Below the pieces are notes generated by a model. The model saw nothing but the letters and a program-made list of their open reading frames with translations. It was not told where the DNA came from and did no database searches. Shown piece after piece: positions 45,685-57,200 of a stretch of 64,000 bases of DNA. The stretch's first letter is position 1. Each line of letters begins with the position of its first letter. The DNA comes from Bretschneidera sinensis. Lineage: Eukaryota; Streptophyta; Magnoliopsida; Brassicales; Akaniaceae. The translations under genes and the position numbers were made by a program. Location of the stretch: the NCBI GenBank assembly GCA_023935145.1, contig CM043698.1, positions 41,317,501 to 41,381,500 of the forward strand, read 5' to 3'.

Positions 45685-46957
45685 GGTGGTGTTTTTTTTT
45701 TTTTTTTTTTTATGTGATAAGTGTTGAATATTGAATGAGCATCTGAATAATGCTGAACCAATAAGAGGCAGCGTCTGAATGCTGAATGGTTAATTGTTTA
45801 GACTGTTTGATAACTGAATTGATTGACGCATCTAAATATGTATATTTTCCTTTTTAACCCTCTTAATTGTTAAGAACACAACTGTTTGTTACGAATAAGA
45901 ACCAACTGTTGATCTGAACAAAGTTTGCATGTTTAATCACAAAATATTTTCAATTATTTTTTTAAATTTTTTTAATGAGTTAAGCCATAATCTCAATTTC
46001 TTTAAATAACCAATTTAAATATAAAAATAATTTGAGTTAACAATGAATACATATTACTATTTTAATATTTAAATAATCAATAAAATTAAAAAATTCTATT
46101 TGTGATGATTAGAGCAAGCTATAATGCTAGCTTGACAATTAACTCCTCCCCATCATTTTTAACCTTTTTCAGTGATTGATCGCTTTTACTTGCAAGTTTA
46201 CCATCTTTACCCTCAATTTTACTTTCTTGTGGTATCTCTACAACACTACTACTTATACAACTATCATATGGTTTTGTTGTTGTTCTTTATGCGTTAGTTT
46301 GTTCTACTACTTGTTCATTTACCTCCCAAAACAAGCCATGTAACTCATCATAAACAGCAAAGATAGAGATTACCTATCAAGAACTCGTGGCGCATCAGGG
46401 CCGTTGAAGCTGTCATAGATCCCAACAAAAACCACCTTCTTCCTTTTTTAGATATGAAATTTGGGTAGATTTATGGGTTTGATTTTTGGATTTGAAAAAA
46501 ATCGGGGTTGAAGAAGAAGAAGAAATTTTGGGTTTAAAAAATTTTGGATTTAAGAAGATTTCTTCTGGTTTGGGACGAAACAAATTTTGGGTTTAGAGAA
46601 GAAGAAGAAAAAAAATTATGGTTTGCTTCAAAAGTATGGGTTTAGCAGAAAAGAATATAAGATAAGATGATTTTGTGGGTTTAAAATTTTCTAGGTTAAA
46701 GAAGAATTATGGGTAGATGTTCTGCGAGGGTTAGGAAAATTCTAGGGAAATTTTTTTTGGAAGAATGGATAATATTATGAGGGTATTTTTGTCCAAAATA
46801 CCTCTGAATGGTATTAAAACTCAATTTTAGGTCTGATTCGATCATACCCATTAAGTGATATTAAGATGTGCAAAACAAACGAACTTAATAACGCCACATC
46901 TATCCGATTCAAATGTGATGCCATTAAGTGATCCATTAAGTGCAAACAAACACCCTT
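45685..46957. mobile_element. Nested DNA-transposon-like insert carrying host gene sequence
   Basis: The insert starts GGTGGTGTTTTTT and ends AACAAACACCCTT, so its ends are imperfect inverted repeats (about 7 of 10), and TAA flanks both sides (45682-45684, 46958-46960). Removing it joins the two halves of the copia pol frame, which supports the borders. TNA-type duplications and G-rich ends suggest PIF/Harbinger. No transposase is present. It carries a fragment of a PP2C gene, so it behaves like a Pack-type element. The long T-run at 45692-45711 blurs the left end. Confidence 0.6.
46150..46441 (-). pseudogene. Captured fragment of a POLTERGEIST-like PP2C phosphatase gene
   Basis: Minus strand, 46439-46394: KVVFVGIYDSFNGPDAP, the metal-binding motif region of plant clade-C (POL/PLL) protein phosphatases, which usually reads DGFNGPDAP; here Gly is replaced by Ser. 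After a one-base frameshift the reading continues as FLIGNLYL, then after another as AVYDELHGLFWEV, exactly the blocks that follow in PLL proteins. Downstream, a Lys/Ser-rich stretch (EIPQESKIEGKDGKLASKSD) fits the variable insert of that family. It is a pseudogene fragment of roughly 90 codons. The family call is from memory of the conserved motif. Confidence 0.8.
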
Positions 46958-49480
46958 TAAGTTCCAAGTTTTTATTAATGAGACCTACAAAGATATAGGT
47001 GTCTTCATCTTCAAACGGGTCGTATTTATTTAAATTAACATGTGGTTTTTGACAAAGATGAATTCCCTTTTATAGATCTCTCTCCTAAAACTTAAGGGGT
47101 CACACCTCCCAAATAATCAGTTTCTTTACCTATTGTTGTTGGATGTTCAACTATGACTAGCTCATTTCCTATTCACAATTCTTTTTCACCAATCTCATTA
47201 AATACTTTACCAACTTCACCAAATCCTCCACCAACTTTCAACACAACAAATAATCATCCCATTGAAGAACCCTCAACCTTAACAAATCCCATTACTTCTA
47301 CTTCTAATCAGTTACCTACTGAACCTTCACTTTTCACCCATACTCATGCACTTACTCCTCCAAAACAATACATTTCATGTCATCATCGATAATATAAATA
47401 AAACAATCCCTTATGTCGCGTATCCACGATTAATGCAGCCTCAGATGCTTCAATTGTTGATTCTAGTATTGAGCGAAAGGTTACACCTATGGGTTATGTA
47501 TTTTAGGTCAGTCCTACTACACTAATACCAATAGGTAGCATAGGGGAAGAAGCAATCACTCGCAACTAAGATGGCACAATGAAGTCAAAGGTGTATTTTT
47601 CCACTAATCATCCTATACCTTTTGCCTACTTGTCGAACTTAACCTCTACTCAACCAACTGAGCCTTCCACCTGTCAACAAGCATCCAAAGATCCAAAGTT
47701 AGGATGATTATCAAGCGTTTATCAAGAACAAAACATGGTTCTTGTTCCACCTACCAAGTCTATGAACATTATTGGATGTCGTTAGGTCTATCATATCAAA
47801 ACTCGATCAGATGGGTCTATAAAGTGATACAAAGCTAATTTCTTCAACAAACTAGAGTTGATTTTTCTGACACATTTATCCTGGTAGTCAAACCTGTAAC
47901 AATATGGTTTGTCTTTTGTATGACTATTTGTAAATCTTGGAACCTTGATCAGTTAGACATAAAGAACACATTCCTTCATGGGAATCTAATAGAGAAAGTT
48001 TACATGCAACAACCTCTTGGATTTGAAGACCTAACATATCAGTCACATGTGTGCCGACTTCACAAAGCCATTTATGGTCTTTGCCAAGCAACTCGTGCTT
48101 AGTTCCAAAAGTTTAGTGGCTATCTTATAAGTTGTTTTAAAAGAAGTGACGCTGACAACTCCATGTTAGTATCTCATTCAACTTATGGAATTATGATTCT
48201 ACTACTACTATATGTGAATGACATTATTTATACAGGCAATAATTCATCTACAATCTCACAATTCATTGGACAACTCAACCAACATTTTGTTATAAAAGAT
48301 CTTGGAGAACTTCATTTCTTTCTTCGCATTGAGGCATAACGCACCTCGTCTTCCTTGATCTTGTCTCAAGCTAAATATGCCTTGGCTTTATTGCTACGTA
48401 AGAATATGATAGGATGTAAATTATGCTCTACACTTGTCGCCGTTGGAACTAAATTAGCACTCACCGATGGTAGGTTTTTGGATGACCCAAAGGAATATCT
48501 TACCATAGTGGGAGCTTTACAGTACCTTACATTTACTCGTCCGTATCTAAGCTACGTTGTTAATCAAGTGTATCATTTCATGCATGCTCCAATTTCTACA
48601 CATATGTAAGCAATTAAACTAATACTACGTTACGTCAAAGGTACAATTGGCATGGGCCTACCCTTCAAGTGTGGCCCTTTCTCTTTCATCACTACTTATA
48701 TTGATACTGATTGGGTAGGATGCCCATCCACTCGTTGACCTACATCCAGTTTTTGTGTATATCTTGGTTCTAATCTTTTCTCATTTGGTCTAAGAAACAA
48801 CTCACCGTGTCTAGATCTAGTGGAGAGGCTGAGTACAAAGCACTAGCTGTTACAACCTCATAGACTCAATGGTTCTCATATCTTTTACGAGATCTGTGCA
48901 TCCCCTACACAACTACCCTTTGAACTTTATTGTGATAACGTCAATGCTACCCATTTGGCAGTTAATCCTGTTATCCACACACGCACTAAATATATTGAAG
49001 GTGACTACCACTTTGTTTGTAAATTAGTTTCCAATAGATCACTTCAAGTTCGTTTTGTTATCTATCAGCCAGATTGCAGACATCTTTACTAAAGGGTTGT
49101 CTAAACAATCTTTCAACCCTTTTCGAGACAAGCTCATGGTCGTGTCACCATAAGCTTGAGGAGGAGTTAAAGCACGATTGGATATATCCAGCAACAGCAG
49201 CAGAATTGGTGGCAAGCTATGAATTATACACCAGTAGAATTGGTGGTATTGATTGCAGCAAATCTGTCGGTTTATTCTTCAGTTCCGCAGAGAGAATACT
49301 TGGTGGCATAATCCTAGCAGTCCAGCACAACTTTCAGTAACTAGAATATTTAAATTTAACTGTACATTATAACAACCATAATCTGCTTTTGTAACTCACT
49401 ATATATACCTGTGAACACGGTGTACAAAATCAAGCAATAACAAGCCAATTCCTAAACACTATTATGTGTGTTCATTCAAG

Positions 49481-51228
49481 TAGGTTAGATTATTGCTGTA
49501 AATTAAAAAGGAAATAAATGAAAAAAAAAAGGAGAAAGTCGCGCAGCAAAAAGATACCAAATTAAAAGGATGTATTTTAGAAAATTAAAGACTTAATTGT
49601 ACTCCTTTGACCAGACAATAACAAAAAGATGTGGAATTAATTCAATCCTATTTAAATCCTACTTTAATTTTTAGCCTTTGATTGACATCGGAAAACAAAA
49701 CTTTTGGGAAAGGAAGTTTATGCATAGGGAAAATGAGAAAAAAAAACAAAAGAGGTTGAAAATTTAGAGGAATGATTACCAGTCTTTGTTTAGGAAGGGC
49801 AACCATGCAAATTTTTCTTTGGCGTCTAAATATAGATACAAACAAGAAAAAAGAATTTAACTTTGGGAGCTCATGGCCCCCCATTGCAATAAGCCTCTGG
49901 CTTCAAAACAAGATCAAGCATCATTACTGTTAGGATAGACCATTTTTGTCTGACATAACTTCTCCATGGCTAATGGGAAAAGGGTAAGAAAATCAACTTC
50001 ATCTGTCATTTCATGTTTGATCATTGATTAGTTCACCTGGTAACTTGAGCTAATAAAAAGACGAAAGGAATGGAGTTTGGCCACTAGCTTAACCCAAATT
50101 TGATGAAGATTTAAGAAGTAGATAAAACTAATTCATGGTACTCATGCCCTCATTAAGGTGGGGACACTACTTCACAGATGATATTAATAGATCAGATAAG
50201 GTTCACATCTTGCGGCCGAAAAATTGGACTCCATTAAATCACATCACCCTCAATGGACCAAATCCTTCCTCACTACGGTATGATTTCAGATAATTTGATA
50301 TAAGCATATGCAAACCGAAAAGAACCCTGTAATTTGGCAGAAGACGCAACTTGGGCTTGAACGAAGGGCAAAAAAACCGGTTTCTTTGACAATAGAAAAA
50401 AATATATGGGAGAATAATTAACATCTTGTCCAAAGTTATAGACCCATTACATCATATAATGACATTTCAATCTATGGACTTCCCATGGATCTAACACCAC
50501 ACTAAAAGTTAACAATTAAATTTTCTACCACATTTCTAAGGATTCTTTCATGCAAAGGTCCTATAGACATTGACATCTCTGGAGAAGTCTGGACTACCGT
50601 AAAGAGAGGCTTTAAATGATACGTCTGAATAAATGTCATTTAAGTGTTTATTTAACAGCTCACAGTAAGCATATAAAAAGGCAAAATTCTTGCCTAGACC
50701 AGAGGACCGGAGCCATAGGACATATCAGAGGCATCAGGCACCGTCCGATGGGAAGAATTTCTCTCTTATCATGTCATCAAACGGTGCAATATGTCTCTTG
50801 TCCAACCATTTCCATGGTTCCGGTCTAGGCAACACTTTCTACAAAAATGCAGTCTTTATACCCTTTCATTCAGGCAAACATTTGTAACACCTTAAAGAGG
50901 CAAATTAGTCAAGAAGAATAAATATTCAGCAACCACATATTCAATGTAATCTGTACAATGTGAGTGCAACCTAGAGAATGTTTCCAAGAAAAAATAATCC
51001 TGAGCAGATGATTCCTAATCATAAGATCAAATGAGTTACGGAGAAAACTTTCCATAAAATATTTTCGGTACATTCAGTGTACAGCTTGGGAAATGGTTAT
51101 GATCATGTGACTGGATTTATACAAATCCAGTATAATATATACAGCTTTGACAATTTATAATTTCTGATTCTATGCACAGAAAAATCCAGGAAAAGACAGA
51201 TTAAATAATGCAGATGGTGTTATGACTA
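49481..51228. other. Region downstream of EYA, no gene seen
   Basis: Only chance ORFs. The EYA 3' UTR should run leftwards from 51228, but the polyadenylation site is not certain. It contains the hairpin at 50690-50832. Confidence 0.5.
50690..50832. ncRNA. 143-nt imperfect hairpin, candidate small-RNA precursor or foldback element
   Basis: TTGCCTAGACC (50690-50700) pairs perfectly with GGTCTAGGCAA (50822-50832). Further in, GGAGCCAT pairs with ATGGTTCC, and GGACA, AGAG, CAT, GCACCGT and GATG on the left pair with matching blocks on the right, with small bulges. The loop is around 50750-50780. The length and mismatch pattern would suit a plant pri-miRNA, but no known miRNA sequence is recognised. 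It lies about 400 bp downstream of the EYA stop. A MITE would be an alternative. Confidence 0.4.
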
Positions 51229-54200
51229 CTACTCGTCATTTTCAACATCAGGATTTCCATACACAACAGAAAAATAGTAGCCCATTGTCTTAAGTGTGAG
51301 GCCTGGAAACCTGTGAGAACTACCTGGTCGAAGATCAATCTTAATAAATGGCCATTGCATGGTTTCCGCAGCTACACACTCTTCCCATCCATCCCCAATC
51401 ACACAAAAACGGACATTTGGACTGTCGAAACGTTCCTTGATCCATTTGAAGCATTGCAGTTTCCCCACTTCCCACGAGCTGTACACTGGCGAAACAAATT
51501 ATCTGTAAGTACTTATTTCTACTTCTCTTTTTAAATTTAAGATACAACTGACTTGTTGAAAAAGCACCGCGAGGAAGTGCAACCCTGGTACATGGGATCT
51601 ATACAAGGAGTCAATACTAAACCCTATTATTTCAATGTAGGAGTCAATACTAAACCCTATTATTTCAATGTTAATTTACATTTCATATTGGAATCTGTTG
51701 AATAATGTTCAGTTCTTAAATTATAAGCTATAGAAAAGGTCAATGCAGTATTAAATGTATTCCTATGTAAGCGCAACAAATGACAAGTGATTAATTTCCA
51801 TGCCTACATTAGGGGAATATTTGTTTATACTGACAATATATGGTTGTGTAGGCAAACCATAGTTACCAGACGAGCGATTGATTTCTCCTACATGGTATAT
51901 AATGCATATAAATTCAAATGTGATGAAGTCAACAATTGCTGAAAACTTTGTCGTTTTAGAAGCCTGCTATTTATATTTTTAACTGTACTCTTTCTTTCTT
52001 TTCTTTATTTTTCCTTTCTAAGAGTAGTCCCCAAGTCAGCTCCTCCACCAAGTCCTATTCTAGGTTTTTTCGAGTTCAAACTATTCTCTTATGTTTACAA
52101 TCTCCAATGACGCAAAGCTGGTTCATTTCAACCGTTTTTTGTCAAGTTAAACCACCAATTACTGTTATAGCACATAACACTTAGATTTCAATTTTGCAAG
52201 CAACTAGCAGGCTTCTGGACGATATACATAAATAGTAACAGCAGTCTGCCTTTTTTTTTTAGAAGCAGTAGTCTGCCAAATTTCTATGCTTACGATCTGC
52301 TTTCACAAACATAATATAATATGTCCTGTTGAGAGTCCTAATAAGATTCTTAATGAGTTTCTTAGTAGGCTTAGATCGTATTTATCTTATCTAATTGTTG
52401 TGTCCTATTCCTATTAGACTTAGTATTCATAAGTCTATATATTGGGTCAATTGGATTCTTTTCATTCAATCAATATACAATAATTTCTTCTCCAATCTTT
52501 TCTTTATTTCAACATGGTATCAGAGCAAGATCTCTCTTGAGATCATGAATAATTTTTTTTTTATTTCCTTAAAAAAAAATCCTATACTGTTCATCTGGTA
52601 CTATTTTCAGTTATTGTTTACAAGTAGCAGCAAAAGTTTGTTAGATTCGTTAAAAAAAAAAAAAACAAACATGTTCCTCTTTCTTTCCTCTTAATTTATC
52701 TTTCGTGTGTGGAAGATTTTTTTGTTAACCTTTTTTTATAGGAATTCACTATGGAATCCAAGACTACCTCCGATGTGTTTCCTCATCCAAGTCCTCATAT
52801 TATTACTACTCGAAAGTTGAAGCGAAAATTTCTTACTGATGATCCGCCTACTGATCCGAAATTGTTTGATACATGGGAACAAGAGGATTCCTTACTCATC
52901 ACTTTATTATGGAATTCTATGGAACCCCAAATTGCAGACTTATGTACACATCTTGAAACCTGTAAGAAAGTTTGGGAACATGTTCGTCTGTCATATTCTA
53001 GCAATCTTAATTAGATGTATGATGTGAATGCCAAGTTCTTTCATGGCCAACAAGGTGATCGAGATGTTACTGAATATTTTGCCGATATGAAGATAATGTC
53101 TTTAGAATTGCGTACTTTGATGCCTATTTCAGCTGATGTAAAAGGCTATGCAAAACCACCAAGAGCAAGTCGAGGTACTCACATTACTAGTTGGCCTCAA
53201 ACCTGAGTATGAACCCGTTCGATCCCAAATACTAGGAGAGGCAGAACTTCCTACGTGGTCTGAGACTTATGCTCGTGTGCTACGTGCAGTTTCTCAAACT
53301 AGTAACGGATCTTTGTTTGACAAATCTGTCTTGGTTTCTCAGGCTTGGCATGGTGACCGTGCGGATGGTACTAATACTAGTTGAGGTAGTGGTTCTGATA
53401 ATATAAGTAGTCGTGATGAAAGAGGAGAAGGTCGTGGTAGTAACTCTTGGTCGTGGTGGTGGTCAAGGTTCACTTCGTCAACGTACGTACTGCCATCGTG
53501 CAGGGCATACTCAGGACACATGTTGGAAATTAGTTGGTCGTCCCATGATTGCTAATGTTATGACTACCTCAAATTTTGTGCCCTTAACTTCTATGATGAT
53601 TTCCAAAGACAAGTATGATGAACTCTTACAGTATAAGACAACCAACCAGACATCTTCCTCGACTTCCTTTCACCCAGAAAAGTACACCAAAGGCTTGCCT
53701 TTCATCTAGTAACTCTTCATCTAGACCTTGGATCCTTGACTCTGTAGCTAAGCATTTGTCAGGTATCACTGATGTTTTATCTGGTTTTTATCACTCTTCG
53801 TCTTTGCCTAATATTACTCTTGCAGATGGATCTAAAACCACTGCTAGTGCATTGACACTATGCACCCTAGTTCTTCTATGTCTTTATTATTTGTCCTTTA
53901 TGCTCAATTTTCTCAGTATAATTTGATATCTGTTAGTTAACTTACAAAACGTCTTAATTGTTATGTTACCTTTTTCCTGATTATGTTCTTATTCAGGATT
54001 TGAAGACAAGGAAGACAATTGGTGGACAACATGATTCGAACGACTTGTATTACTTTGATCATATCCCATCATCTATTGCTTGCTCGATTGACGTGTCCCA
54101 ACTTCAATCCATCCTTAAAAAAGCTGAAAAAGTTGGTTCCTACTTTGAGTCAAGTTTCGTCTTTAGAACGTGAGTCGTGTTAATTGGGTAAGTATCATGG

Positions 54201-57200
54201 TGTGTCGTTTCTTTCTCGAATTAATAATCGTGTGTCTAGTCCTTTTATGTTAGTACATTCTGATATTTGGGGTCCAAGTCGTGTGACTTCTAAACTTGGA
54301 TTTCGTTACCTTTGTGGATGATTATTCCACGCTTACCTGGTTTTATTTAATAAATGACCATTATGAGTTGTTTTCTATTTTTTGTGCCTTTTATGCTGAG
54401 ATAAAAACCTAATTTGACGTATCCGTTAAGATTCTCCTTAATGACAATGCTCGTGAGCATTTGTCTAACCCTTTTACAACGTTTATGACTAAGTTTGCAT
54501 TATTCATCAGTCATCTTGCTCTCATACATCCCAACAAAATGGGGTTGTGGAGCGAAAAAATCATCTTATGGATACTGCTCGTACTCTCTTTTCATATGCA
54601 TGTCCCCAAATTATTTTGGAGTGCATGTTACTTAATTAACCATATGCCACCCTCTATGCTTGATGGTCAATCCCCCAACTCTGTGCTCTTTCCTAAAGAT
54701 GTTACCTTCCACTTACCTCCTCGTATTTTTGGGTCAGTTTGTTTTGTTCATCAACTCCGTCTAGGAGTTAACAAACTTCAAACTTGACCCACACTCTATT
54801 AAACGTATTTCTTAGGCTATTCTTGTACACATAAAAGTTATCGGTGTTATAGTCCATCGCTACAAAAGCACTTTGTTTGTGCCGATGTTACATTCTTTGA
54901 GTTTACCCCATATTACTACGAGTCTCATTCTATCTCAGATCTGGCTGCTTGTTCATTACTTGTTCTCATGCCCCTTACACAGTCAGATCCTCATTCGTTA
55001 GTCTCTTCGTCGTCTGCTCCTCCGTTATAAGTTTGCTCCGGTTGTCTGCAACCTTTCGCCTCTACTGCTCCACCAATTGCTCCCTTGTTAACAGATCCCA
55101 ATCCTCCTTCACCATCTGAGGATGATCGTCCTATTACTCTTTGTAAAGGTGAACGTTTATGTCATGCTCATCCGATTGCTAATTTTGTGTCTTATGATTA
55201 TTTATCTCCTTCATATGCTTCGTTTGTTGCTTCGATCTCTTTTGTCTCTATTCCTAAGTCTATTACAGAAGCTTTATCTCATTCTGAGTGGAAAGCAACT
55301 ATGCATGAAGAGATATATGCCTTAGTACTAATGATACATGAGACTTGGTTCCTCCTCCATCTGGGAAATCTGTTATTGGTTGTCGCTCGATCTATATTAT
55401 AAAGGTTCATCTTGATGGTACTATTGACAGATTAAAAGCTTGTCTAGTAGCAAAAGCAAAAAGGTATACATAGGTCTATGGTATTGACTATGTTGAGACA
55501 TTCTCTCCAGTGACGAAAATTAAGTCTGTTCGTGTGTTTATCTCTTTAGAAGTTACTTTTGATTGCCCCTTACATCAATTGAATGTGAAAAATGTGTTTT
55601 TAAATGATGATTTGCAAGAAGTATACATGGAGCAACCACCCGGATTTGTTGCTCAGGGAGAGTATACGTTAGTATGTCGATTAAAGAAATTTCTATATGG
55701 CTTGAACAATTTCATCGAGCGTGGTTTGGTCAGTTCAGTGAATTAGTAATTAATTTTGGCCTCAGCGGATGTGTAAATCATTCTGTATTTTATAAACATA
55801 GTGAGATTGGTAGAATGTTGTTAATTGTATATGTGGATGATATTGTGATCACATGAGATGACAAGAAGAAATTCTAGCACTGAAACAATTCTTGAATACT
55901 AAATTTCAGACAAAAGATTTAGGGCAATTGAGATACTTCTTGGGTATTGAGGTTGCTAAATCTCGTCATGGTGTTTCTCTGTCTCAGCGCAAATATGTTC
56001 TTGATTTGTTGAATGATATTGGAATGCTAGAGTGTAAGCCTATAGATAGTCCTATGGATCCTAATACAAAACTTACAGTTGATCAAGGTAACTTATTATC
56101 TGATCCTGGGCGATATAGGCGTTTGGTTTGAAAATTAAATTATGACTGTTACCAGACCTAATATTTCATTTGCAACGAGTGTGGTTAGTTAATTTCTCAA
56201 TGCTCCACGAACTAGTCATTGGGATGTTATTCTTCAAATTTTAAGATATCTTAAGGGTACTCTTGGTCGTGTTTTACTTTATCAAAATCATGGTCATGCA
56301 CAAATTGAATGTTATATTGATGCAGATTGGGCTGTTTCTCCATAAGGTCCACTACTGGATATTGTGTATTTGTTGAAGGTAATTTAGTATCATGGAAAAG
56401 TAACAAGCAAACTGTGATTGCTAGGTCGATTACTGAATCCGAATATAGAGCAAGAATACATACTACCTCTGAGATGGTTTGGCTAAAACAGTTGTTAACA
56501 GAACTTGAGGTTAACCAGTCAAGTCGTATGAGCTTGGCGTGTGACAATCAAGCAGCTATTCACATTACAAATAATCAAATGTTTCATGAGAGAACTAAAC
56601 ATATTGAAGTTGATTGACATGTTGTTCGAGAAAAGCTTCTATAAAATGTGATTAGTACCTGACATGTGAAGTCAATAGATCAGTTAGCAGATTTATTTAC
56701 TGAACCATTGGATAGTTCTCGAATTCGATTGATTTGTAACAAGTTGAGTACATATGATATCTATGCTCTAACTTGAGGGGGAGTGTTGAGAGTCCTAATA
56801 GGATTCTTAATGAGTGTCTTAGTAGACTTAGATCATATTTATCTTATCTAATTGTTATGTCCTATTCCTATTAGACTTAGTATTCATAAGTCTATATATT
56901 GAGTCAATTGTATTCTTTTCATTCAATCAATATACAAAAATTTCTTCTCCAATCTTTTCTTTATTTCAACATGTCAAGTACTCTTTCAAAAAAAATGTTA
57001 GTACTGAGAATTTCTAGCTCAACAAACATGTTAGTAGCATGTAATGCTAAAATGTATGTTTTAAGCTATGCTTGGTAGGAGAGATAAGTGCAAGTATGGA
57101 CGAGGTAAAAGAAAATAGATGAAATGTAGTATTTTTCTTTTGCTTGGTAGGATAGAAATGGGAGAAGATGGAAAGAGAGAGTATATTTACCCTCTCTCAC

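Larger units (their letters stand above)
44395..49480 (+). mobile_element. 5'-truncated Ty1/copia remnant with 3' LTR
   Basis: Plus-strand blocks in copia order: a knuckle-like CYQICHKPRYITYKCYYR (44416); a protease-region DFLYVPEMNLLSIARL (44728); an integrase zinc region HIWHRRLGHPFSR (44948) and DIWGA with FIDDFSRF (45151-45230); RT blocks LDIKNTFLHGNLIEKVYMQQ (47955) and YVNDII (48210); and a C-terminal ADIFTKGLSKQSF (49077). Many stops interrupt it. A purine tract GAGGAGGAG at 49157 leads to an LTR-like region with a TATATATACC box at 49401. A 5' LTR was not found. Between integrase and RT it is interrupted by the DNA-transposon-like insert at 45685-46957. Confidence 0.75.
52327..56971 (+). 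mobile_element. Full-length Ty1/copia element in the last EYA intron
   Basis: 188-bp LTRs (52327-52514 and 56784-56971) both start TGTTGAGAG and end TTTCAACA. They differ at 8 positions by my count (about 4%). The flanks are TGTCC and TGTCA, a 5-bp target duplication with one change. The primer-binding site TGGTATCAGAGC is at 52515-52526 and the purine tract GAGGGGGAG at 56775-56783. It runs opposite to EYA. The internal region keeps gag, protease, integrase, RT and RNase H order but is broken by stops. Confidence 0.95.
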
